Assembly: GCA_031769625.1 (NCBI GenBank) | Contig: JAUIMM010000124.1 | Coordinates: 10,428,001-10,492,000, forward strand | Direction of reading: 5' to 3' | DNA: 64,000 nt | Source of the DNA: Taudactylus pleione | Taxonomy: Eukaryota; Chordata; Amphibia; Anura; Myobatrachidae | Shown: positions 55,676 to 64,000 of the stretch, piece by piece | Numbering within the stretch: position 1 is the first letter of the stretch | Layout: every line of letters begins with the position of its first letter | Notes under the pieces: model-generated | Database searches by the model: none | What the model saw: the letters and a program-made list of their open reading frames with translations, nothing else | What the model was told of the DNA's origin: nothing | Program-made: the position numbers and the translations under genes

Positions 55676-57090
55676 CTACGGAGGCAAGATGTCGTCCTCA
55701 TCCTCCTCATTCACCGATTCCTCACCCTCTTCAGTGTTGTGTACATCCTCATCCTCACAGAGTATTAATTCGTCCCCGCTGGAATCCACCACCACAGGTC
55801 CCTCTGTACGTTCTGGAGGCTGGTCTCCCTGGAAAAATTGATAATTAATTTTTATGAACATCATCTTCTCCATATTTTGTGGAAGCAACCTCCTACGCCT
55901 TTTGCTGACAAGGTTCCCGGCTGCACTAAACACTTTCGGAGTGCACACTGGAGGGGGGGCAACTCAGGTAAAATAGAGCCAGTTTGTACAGGGGCCTCCA
56001 AATTGCTTCTTTTTCCTGCCAGTACATGTACGGACTGTCTGACATGCCTACTTGGATGCTGTCACCGATGTAATCCTTTAACAGACAGACGCATGCTTGT
56101 CGCTGCTGCTTTGAGGATGCAGGTGCGGCTACAGCCCACACATTTCACAAAGACAGAAAAAAAAGAAGAATTTTTTTTATTGTTTGTAGAGCACACTTTG
56201 AGGGTGTCACCACCCTTTAATAGACAGATGCACGCTTGTCGCTGCTGATTTAAGGATGCAGGTGCGGCTACAGCCCACACATTTCACAAAGAGAAAAAAA
56301 AAGAATTTTTTTATTGTTTGTGGAGCACACTTTGAGGGTGTCACCACCCTTTAACAGACAGACGCACGCTTGTCGCTGCTGCTTTGAGGACAGTATCATA
56401 TGCAGTGACAGTAGACTTGTCAGAAATTGTTGGCACGTCCTTCAGTCCGGACCAGATGTCCAAACCGGCCCTTGACTTATGACACAGGCGCACGCTTGGC
56501 GCTGCTACTGTGTTGATGCACGTGCGGCTACATCGCACACAAGTCACAAACACATAAAAAAAATAGTTGTTTATTTTTTGGAGCACTTTGAGGGTTACAC
56601 CACCCTTTAACAGACAGACGCACGCTTGTCGCTGCTGCTTTGAGGATGCACACAATTCACAAAGAGAAAAAAAAAGAATACATTTTTTATTGTTTGTGGA
56701 GCGCACTTTGAGGGTTACATAACCCTTTAACAGACAGACACACGCTTGTCGAGGATGCAGGTGGAATCTAGACGGGATTTGGAACCGGGGACACACTACC
56801 TCCATCAATTGTCTAAATCCCACTGCACTAATGGCGGATATCGGACGCACGTCTAACACCAACATAGCAGTCAAGGCCTCAGTTATACGTTTTGCATCAG
56901 GATGACTGCTGTCATACTTCATCCTCCTCGCTAGGGACTGTTGGAGGGTCAATTGTTTAGTAAAAGTAGTGGTGTTCCTACTTCCTCTCTGGGATGATGA
57001 ATAACTCCCAGCAGCAGCAACAGCACTAGGAGGAAGTGGTTCTTGATCTTTCCCTATTTTATTGTTATCGGAGAAAGTTTGGTCCTCCCT
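55676..57090 (-). pseudogene. Fragmented hAT transposase, copy C
   Basis: Only scraps remain: the first few codons up to a junction at about 57025 (SGEVPTS-type leader and QEPLPPSA equivalent), a central part 56760-57025 (QSLARRMKYDSSHP, ITEALTAMLVLDVRP), a short piece 56390-56466 and the C-terminus 55676-56075 including AAGNLVSKRRRRLLPQN. The start codon position has AGG in place of ATG (57090-57088). The intervening codons are lost or replaced by minisatellite units. Non-functional. Confidence 0.85.
56076..56755. repeat. Type-2 minisatellite inserted in transposase fragments, copy C
   Basis: Units of about 135-140 bp with CCCTTTAACAGACAGACGCACGCTTGTCGCTGCTGCTTTGAGGATGCAGGTGCGGC broken by A/G and T tracts (short landmarks TTTAACAGACAGACGC, TTGTCGCTGCTGCTTTGAGG, ATTTCACAAAGA). 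They follow the plan of the type-1 array. Transposase pieces interrupt them at 56390-56466. The same arrangement occurs in copy D. Confidence 0.85.
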
Positions 57091-57129
57091 TTATGTTATA
57101 TTGATATATACGTGCGGCTAAGGCGCACA

Positions 57130-58090
57130 CAAACACACAAAATATATTTTTATTTTTGCTGGAGAGTTACACCACCCTTTAAGAAATGATCCAGCCGGCT
57201 CTTTTCTTATGGGACACAGGCGCACGCTTGGCGCTGCTCCTTTGTTGATGCACGTGCGGCTACAGTGCACACAATTCACAAACACAGAAAATATTTTTTT
57301 ATTTTGTTTGGAGTGTACTTTGGGGGTTACAGCACCCTTTAACGGACAAGCCAGCTGGCCCTTTACTTTTGACACAGGCGCACGCTTGGCACTACTTTGT
57401 TGATGCACGTGCGGCTACTGCGCACACAATTCACAAACACAGAAAATATTTTTTTATTTTGTTTGTAGTGTACTTTGGGGGTTACAGCACCCTTTAACGG
57501 ACAAGCCAGCCAGCCCTTTACTTATGGGACACAGGCGCATGCTTGGCGCTGCTCCTTTGTTGATGCACGTGCGGCTACAGTGCACACAATTCACAAACAC
57601 AGAAAATATTTTTTTATTTTGTTTGGAGTGCCCTTTGGGGGTTACAGCACCCTTTAGCGGTCAATCCAGCTGGCCCTTTATTTATGGGACACAGGCGCAC
57701 GCTTGCCACTACTTTGTTGATGCACGTGCGGCTACTGCCCACACAATTCACAAACACAAAAAAATATATTTTTTAATTTTGTTTGGAGTGCCCTTTGGGG
57801 GTTACAGCACCCTTTAGCGGTCAAGCCAGCCGGCCCTTTATTTATGGGACACAGGCGAACGCTTGGCACTACTTTGTTGATGCACGTGCGGCTACTGCGC
57901 ATACAATTCACAAACACAAAAAAATATATTTTTTGATTTTGTTTGGAGTGCCCTTTGGGGGTTACAGCACCCTTTAGCGGTCAATCCAGCCGGCCCTTTA
58001 TTTATGGGACACAGGCGCACGCTTGGCGCTGCTCCTTTGTTGATGCACATGCAGCCACAGTGCACACAATTCACAAACACAGAAAAAATA
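57130..58090. repeat. Type-1 minisatellite array of hAT copy C
   Basis: Six units of about 160 bp with TTTGGGGGTTACAGCACCC, GACACAGGCGCACGCTTGG, GCACGTGCGGCTA and CACACAATTCACAAACACA, as in the main element. Confidence 0.9.
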
Positions 58091-58445
58091 TATATTTTTT
58101 TGCACTTGGGGGGAGCACCCCTGACGGACAGAGCACCCCCTGGACAACACTACAGCACCCCTTTAGGACTAGGACACTGCACAGGACTTTGGAGTGGACA
58201 CAGCCCCTATGGACAACTGACTGCACAACACAGTCCAGCCAGCCTCTATGGACTTTGAAGTAGTGGACTCAGCCCCTATGGACAACAGCAGCACAGCACA
58301 GCACAACACTACACTACACTACACTGCACTGCACTACACTACACTACAACACTACACTACACTACACAGCCCAGCCAGCCCTAACTCCCACCCTCCCTCT
58401 TCACTGTCCACAGCCGAGTGAGAAAATGGCGCCGACGTGGGTACC

Positions 58446-58452
58446 TTATATA
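58446..58452 (-). promoter_or_regulatory. TATA box of hAT copy C
   Basis: TATATAA on the minus strand, followed by GGTACCCACG and GGCGCCATTTTCTCAC. Same context as the other copies. Confidence 0.65.
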
Positions 58453-58610
58453 GGATCCAAAACCCGCGAGACCCGGAAGGCGGGATGATGACGTTTTGCC
58501 TCGATTTCAGATCCGAGTCAGGCGGGAAAAGTCGAGCCTGTCTCTGATCGGCCTCGGATCGGGGGAGGCTCGGGGGGGTTCGGATTTCAGAAATCCGAAC
58601 CCGCTCACCC

Positions 58611-58613
<3 letters not shown>

Positions 58614-58653
<40 letters not shown>

Positions 58654-58870
58654 CTTCTAAGCATACTCACGCACAGCATACACACACAAACATAAGCATG
58701 CTTATATACACACGAGGATACTTACACACAAGATATATACATACTTACACACAGCATACAGCATATACACACATACACAGCATACATTCATACATACAGC
58801 ATATAAACACACACATAAGCATACTTATACACAGCATACATACATGCATACATCCATACATACATAAGTA
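58614..58870. repeat. (TA)n and CACATACA-rich simple sequence
   Basis: A TA run to 58646, then ACACACAT/ACAGCATACA irregular repeats to about 58870. Part of the 5-bp-TSD host element. Confidence 0.85.
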
Positions 58871-59403
58871 CACTTACCGAGGGCTGATGAGAAAGAAGGA
58901 GGAGGGTCACCGCTGGAGCCCATGTCAGCGGAGCTGCTGCTGCTCGGCATGCAAAGTAGCTCCCTCCCAGCTGAAGACATAGGACTTGGAGCTGAGCCAG
59001 ATCCGCCAGAGCACCTGTACCAGGACGACCGTGATGGCCCTTCACTGCCCTGGAGCATCCACACAGCATGACAAGAAACAGCGGGAGCCGGGAGCTGTGA
59101 TGACTGGGAGACACGCGGCTGCTCCACCCCCTACTGCCACCAAACTGAGACGCCCCCTCTGAGCCAATCGTAGCGCAGCAGGGATTGTGACATAGCAGCG
59201 CCACCGGCCTGCTGTGGCTGCACATGCATCCTTCATAGAGAGCTCTGCCAATTAGAGCTCGTCGGTGGAACCGCGGCAGCTCCGTCATGCCCGCAGAGCA
59301 GTGCAGAGATGGAGACAGTGCTGTCTCCGTCTCTAAAAAAACAAATTTGGTCCGTCAGGGGGGTTTCAGGGTACTCAGAAACCCCCCCCTGCGTGCGCTA
59401 CTG

Positions 59404-61319
59404 AAGTGGCAGTTTCCTTTAAACCACATGCAATCCGCAACACACACAATGTGGTTTCAGTAGTCTGTCTCTAAACTGCAGAAGCGTAAAACTGGCATTT
59501 TGGCTCTGAAACCTGTATGCACTATGTGTTGGTTTATAAACTACAGTACATACAAAACCACTGCTTACAAATTCCTTTTAGATTGAAAACCATACTTACC
59601 TTCTCTCCCGGTAACATTCAGGAGCATCCCAGAACTCAGGAGGCTCTCCTGGACTCCTTGAAGGGTAGGCAAGTGTAATTCAAGCCCAGCAGTGCCACTC
59701 ACTTCTAGAGTGATGTAAGCATTCCAGACAGTTTGATAATGTGATTTGTTACAATGAAAAGAATCACGGCTTTGTATAGCAAGGGGCGGGGCCAAGGTGA
59801 TGCAATCACTGGACCTCTCCCCTTCCTCCTTCCACCTGAATATGTTACACCTCCCATCTGATTATGTTACACCTCCTGAAAGGTTAGTACAGTAGGTATA
59901 TTAGTATGGACCCAAAGGGTGTTTACCTGGCGCTCACTCGGGTGTTACTATATTTAATGGGGGGCAGGAAGGTTCTAGAGAGAAAACCCCTTATTTCTCT
60001 CACTTGGATTATACTTTAGTAGTTGTATGTAGTAACATACAGTATAGACCTGCGCCTGTAATAGATCAATGTAGATCAAGTTAACTGAAAGTAGTAAATT
60101 TAAATAAGTGTGGCTAGTCAAGGAGATGAGATGATATATGAAAGGGCTAAACTAAATAATAAAGTATTAATAAAGTAAATATCTCAGAAACTAGTGGTTA
60201 ATAATTATTTATATTGTTGATAAAGCTTAGTTATGGATGTGGAGTTGGCAATTGTAGAGTGAAGCAGTGATTCCTTATTAGGAGGCAGGCTTTATGCAGA
60301 TGGCTACAGCATGTTTGCTGTTCTCTAGTCAGTGAATGAAAGGGATGGAGAGAGGGGTAGTGGTGGAGTGGCTGTTTAAGGGCAGACATCCCTGACCCTT
60401 AATTGAAGTCACAAGTCCGGGGTACCGTAGGTGAATATTGGTCAAAGGCAAATGTTCGTCGATGCTGGTGAGGCCTCATCTGTCTTCAGTGTCCTGTAAA
60501 CAGCATCCTCTTCTTGATGGTGATCTGGACCTACAGTAAGTGCCAGTTGGCATGCGCCTGCGCTAATGCTGGTTGCTTCTTGCAGTGTACATGTGAACCT
60601 TAGTTACTTTTGGCTGCGCGGCATCAAGAGATGTCAAGAACCTGAAAGAACCCAGCTCCGGTGATTCCGCGAGAGAGAGCCGGTGAGTGTGCACCACGCT
60701 GCTTCCGGCTGGTCCCTGCAGTGCACACCAGAACCTAGGTCACTTCCGGCTGCGCGGCATCAACGCATCCCGTGAACCTGAAAGACCCTGGCTCTGGTGC
60801 TGACTGCGCGCTCAACTCACCCGTTGCTGAGGAGACTTCCTTCTGGAAATGTCCTTCTGTGGTGCAGTTCATGTAACCGGTGTCCTCCTACGTGTCTTGG
60901 CCGTCTGGCCTTCCTGAGGGAAAAATGGTGGGCGCCATGTTGGGAATGGGCAAATATAAATATTACAGGGATGATGTCATCAGTAAGTGCCATCCACTGA
61001 TCCTCTCTCTTTGTTGATAGAGGCGTGTCTTATGCCTAGAACTGGCAATCAGGTTTGGGTTTGGGCAAAGGGATATATGAATAAATGAATAGATAAATGA
61101 ATGGATTACTGTGGGTGTTGTCTCCTGAATAAAAAATTAAGTTGAACTGTATAGTAAAAAATGTGTAAAGGTAAAAGAAAAAGAAAAAAAAGAAAAAACA
61201 AATTTGGGAATGATAATGCAAATAATTAAATTGTAAAAGATATTCAAAAATATATTCAAAAAATACACTCAAAATAGTGCATTTCATGGTTTGTTTAAAA
61301 GCAAACCCTAATGAGGGCG
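59404..61319. other. Unassigned DNA, partly repeat-like
   Basis: 59580-59690 contains CTCCCGGTAACATTC-like and AGGGTAGGCAAG segments reminiscent of the MITE at 24926. 60540-60900 has two related segments (CTTCCGGCTGCGCGGCATCA at 60742 and GGCTGCGCGGCATCAAGAGA at 60612). No gene was recognised. Confidence 0.35.
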
Positions 61320-61850
61320 TAATGGCTGAAGATTCTCGCTACAGGTCATTAGTATTACAAGGGGATAGTGTGTTTCCTTCCATATGGTTATTTAAATGTG
61401 CCATCCCAATTGTACACTGAATTTATGATGGACATCTTATATGCCTTATCCTGTAATCACTGATTTTACCTCATTATCCAAATTAAGGCCATTCGGTGCC
61501 AAAGTTCTCATGATATACATCCATTTTAGTTTCTCCTTATTAATCTTCTTACTGAAGTCCCCCTCTCCAGTTTTTCTTTACTAGTTGTATCCCTATAAAT
61601 GACATACCGCATGGGTCCCTGTTGTGTTTATCTCTGCAGTGCTTGGATAGACTGTGGCTTTCTAATCCTTTTCATATATATTATTGATATGTTCAGTGAT
61701 TTGCACTTTCAATTTCCTGGTTGTTCTCCTTATATACTGCTGTCTACAGGGACATGTAATCAAATAAATAACTCCTTCACTATTGCAGGATAAATGGTCT
61801 CTAATTTTGTACTTTTGTTTGGTTTGTGTTGAAGTAAAGTTGCTTAGTTT
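61320..61850 (-). pseudogene. Penelope-like element, GIY-YIG region remnant
   Basis: On the minus strand from about 61825: KIRDHLSCNSEGVIYLITCP, CRQQYIRRTTRKLKVQITEH, INNI, then after a stop and a shift a GTHAVCHL segment and KLKWMYIMRTLAPNGLNLD. The GVIYLITCPC-xx-QYI(G)RT pattern followed by an H-NNI and the distal LAPNGLN-D end is the GIY-YIG endonuclease tail of Penelope-like retroelements. The central Gly is replaced by Arg. Several stops. Confidence 0.75.
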
Positions 61851-62602
61851 TTTTGTTGTTATTTTTGTGTCAAGTTTATATGCTTTGCATGTTCTGCAAT
61901 GAAAAAAACCTGGGATGAGTCTCCCACCTTTCAGAGTGATTTGATGGAGATGGCTATGGACTAGGGGTGTGCACCAGCCACTTTTCGTGTTTTGTGTTTT
62001 GGTTTTGGATCTGGATCTTTCTTCGTGTTTTGGATCTGGATTGGTTTTGCCAAAACCACCCTTCCGTGTTTTGGGTTCTGGGTTTTGTGTTTTGGATCTG
62101 TATTTTTTTTAAAAAAAGCATAAAAACAGCTAAAATCACAGAATTTGTAGGTTTTTCTGCTCCTATGCTATTATTAACCTCAATAATCTTAATTTCCACT
62201 CATTTCCAGTCTATCCTGAACACTTCACACCTCACAATAGTGTTTTTATGTCCAAAAGGTTGCACCGAGGTAGCTGGATGACTATGCTAAGCGACACGAG
62301 TGGGCGGCACAAACACGTGACCCATCTAGGCGTGAAACTGCAGTGGCAGACAGGATGGCAGTTTGAAAAACTAGGCCCCAAACTGTACATAAAGCAAAGA
62401 AAAAAAAGAGGTGCAAGATGGAATTGTCCTTGGGCCCTCCCACCCACCCTTATGTTGTATAAACAGGACATGCACACTTTAACAAACCAATCATTTCAGC
62501 GCCAGGGTCTGCCACACAACTGTGGCTGAAATGATTGGTTCGTTTGGGCCCCCACAAAACAAGCTGGCAATTAATCTGTCCCTGCACAAACTGGCTCTAC
62601 GG

Positions 62603-62990
62603 AGGCAAGATGTCATCCTCATCCTCCTCATCCACCGATTCCTCACCCTCTTCAGTGTGTACATCCTCATCCTCACAGAGTATTAATTCGTCCCCGCTGG
62701 AACCACAGGTCCCTCTGTACGTTCTGGAGGCTTGTCTCCCTGGAAGAGTTGATAATTCATTTTATGAACATCATCTTCTCCACATTTTGTGGAAGCAACC
62801 TCCTACGCCTTTCGCTGACAAGGTTCCCGGCTGCACTAAACACTCTTTCTGAGTACACACTGGAGGGGGGCAACTCTGGTAAAATAGAGCCAGTTTGTAC
62901 AGGGACCTCCAAATTGCTTCTTTTTCCTGCCAGTACAGGTACGGACTGTCTGACATGCCTACTTGGATGCTGTCACTGATGTAATCTTTT
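62603..62990 (-). pseudogene. hAT transposase C-terminal remnant, copy D
   Basis: C-terminal transposase fragment with the same 3' stop region (LPP before TAG, near 62599-62603). Frames are broken and a short deletion removes part of the ESTTTGP-equivalent segment. The upstream side ends abruptly at about 62988 where TTTAACAGACAGACGC begins. Confidence 0.8.
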
Positions 62991-63842
62991 AACAGACAGA
63001 CGCACGCTTGTCGCTGCTGCTTTGAGGATGCAAGTGCGGCTACAGCCCACACATTTCACAAAGACCGGAAAAAAAAGAACAATATTTTTATTGTTTGTGT
63101 AGCACACTTTGAGGGTGTTCCCACCCTTTAACAGACAGACGCACGCTTGTCGCTGCTGCTTTGAGGATGCAGGTGCGGCTACAGCCCACACATTTCACAA
63201 AGACCGAAAAAAAAAGAACAATATTTTTATTGTTTGTGTAGCACACTTTGAGGGTGTTACCACCCTTTAACAGACAGACGCACGCTTGTCGCTGCTGCTT
63301 TGAGGACAGTATCATATGCAGTGACAGTAGACTTGTCAGAAATTGTTGGCACGTCCTTCAGTCCGGAACAGATGTCCAAACCAGCCCTTGACTTATGACA
63401 CAGGCGCACGCTTGGCGCTGCTACTATGTTGATGCACGTGCGGCTACATCGCACACAAGTCACAAACACATTAAAAAAATAGTGTTTTATTTTTTGGAGC
63501 ACTTTGAGGGTTACACCACCCTTTAACAGACAGACGCACACTTGTCGCTGCTGCTTTGAGGATGCAAGTGCGGCTACATCGCACACAATTCACAAAGACA
63601 GAAAAAAAAGAACAATATTTTTATTGTTTGTGTAGCACAGTTTGAGGGTGTCACCACCCTTTAACAGACAGACGCACGCTTGTCGCTGCTGCTTTAAGGA
63701 TGCAGGTGCGGCTACAGCCCACACATTTCACAAAGACAGAAAAAAAAGAACAATATTTTAATTGTTTGTGTAGCACACTTTGAGGGTGTCACCACCCTTT
63801 AACAGACAGACGCACGCTTGTCGCTGCTGCTTTGAGGATGCA
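62990..63842. repeat. Type-2 minisatellite in copy D
   Basis: Six or more units starting TTTAACAGACAGACGC (about 62989, 63127, 63267, 63523, 63660, 63797). The spacing is about 137-140 bp except across the transposase-derived insert at 63301-63380 and the type-1-like unit at 63381-63520. Confidence 0.88.
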
Positions 63843-64000
63843 GGTGGAATCTAGACAGGATTTGGAACCGGGGACACACTACCTCCATCAATTGTCTAAA
63901 TCCCACTGCACTAATGGCGGATACCGGATGCACGTCTAACACCAACATAGCAGTCAAGGCCTCAGTTATACGTTTTGCATCAGGATGACTGCTGTCGTAC

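Larger units (their letters stand above)
55155..58613 (-). mobile_element. hAT copy C, internally rearranged, non-autonomous
   Basis: Minus strand. The 5' end GCTCACCCCTA (58613) is intact. The 3' terminus is missing: hAT similarity starts at CCACCCTTCCGTGTTTTGG directly after the TA run, about 90 bp inside the expected end. It keeps the TATA box, leader, a type-1 array (57130-58090) and pieces of the transposase, into which a second minisatellite type is inserted (56076-56390 and 56466-56755). Confidence 0.88.
55074..59403. mobile_element. Non-autonomous element with 5-bp TSD (AAGTG), hosting hAT copy C
   Basis: Ends CAGTGGCAAACGCAGGATTT and CCCTGCGTGCGCTACTG, flanked by AAGTG (55069-55073 and 59404-59408). 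The right half (GTGCAGAGATGGAGACAGTG, GTCTCCGTCTCTAAAA, GTCCGTCAGGGGGGTTTCAG) is shared with 38007-38976. A (CA)n(TA)n run occupies the position where the other copy has its minisatellite, and hAT copy C is inserted there. Confidence 0.8.
61962..64000 (-). mobile_element. hAT copy D, rearranged, running off the window
   Basis: The 3' end TAGGGGTGTGCACCAGCC is intact at 61962, so CTATGGAC (61954-61961) should recur beyond the window if the copy is complete. The content follows copy C: transposase C-terminus, type-2 minisatellite, transposase piece 63301-63380, type-2 units, transposase piece from 63843 to the edge. Confidence 0.88.

Noticed and set aside
58698..59288. ORFs around 58788-59288 as a possible gene
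   Set aside because: They overlap simple CACATACA sequence and the right half of a non-autonomous transposon, with no known domain.

Overview
The window is vertebrate genomic DNA, most likely from an anuran amphibian with a large, transposon-rich genome. The evidence is a single spliced, vertebrate-type CUB/zona-pellucida gene on the minus strand, set in dense repeats of kinds common in amphibians: hAT elements with BED-finger transposases, DIRS-type tyrosine-recombinase retrotransposons, L2/CR1-like LINEs, a Penelope-like fragment, Tc1 and Harbinger remnants, a tRNA-derived SINE and many MITEs. There is no prokaryotic gene organisation. The species is not determined.

Host gene. Five minus-strand exons (42177-42039, 40547-40327, 39436-39261, 16413-16025, 14681-14420) join in phase (1-2-1-0-2) at GT/AG sites into an open 394-codon C-terminal part of a DMBT1-like protein: one complete CUB domain, then a complete ZP domain with a dibasic cleavage site and a short tail without a membrane anchor. 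The upstream exons are not in the window. The intron between 39261 and 16413 is about 22.8 kb and carries most of the central repeats.

Layout. 1-5995: damaged hAT copy A (minus) carrying two GC-rich MITE insertions. 5996-14400: LINE fragments, a foldback palindrome, a candidate solo LTR and unannotated AT-rich DNA. 14207-18560: last two host exons, a SINE and MITEs. 19017-22075: hAT copy B (plus) with a duplicated BED finger. 22945-25392: a large palindrome with two nested insertions in one arm. 25546-33105: a tandemly duplicated repeat, the second copy split by a 6.4-kb hAT element (26502-32893) with 8-bp target duplication and a transposase frame broken by one stop codon. 33106-37438: decayed DIRS element. 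37483-39000: pogo/Tigger-like MITE and a 5-bp-TSD element. 39261-42177: three host exons, with hairpins in and between the introns. 42477-51477: Harbinger MADF remnant, minisatellite, large inverted repeat, MITEs, Tc1 fragment. 51725-54370: L2-like LINE remnant. 55074-59403: 5-bp-TSD element with hAT copy C nested inside. 61320-61850: Penelope-like GIY-YIG fragment. 61962-64000: hAT copy D, running off the window.

Most distinctive signal. The four hAT copies form one system. Copies A, B and C and the main element keep a TATA promoter just inside the 5' terminus, then a 140-160-bp minisatellite array, then the transposase. In copies C and D minisatellite units have also replaced pieces of the transposase at the same junctions, which suggests a mobile non-autonomous family formed by template switching. 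No novel host defence or biosynthetic system was found.
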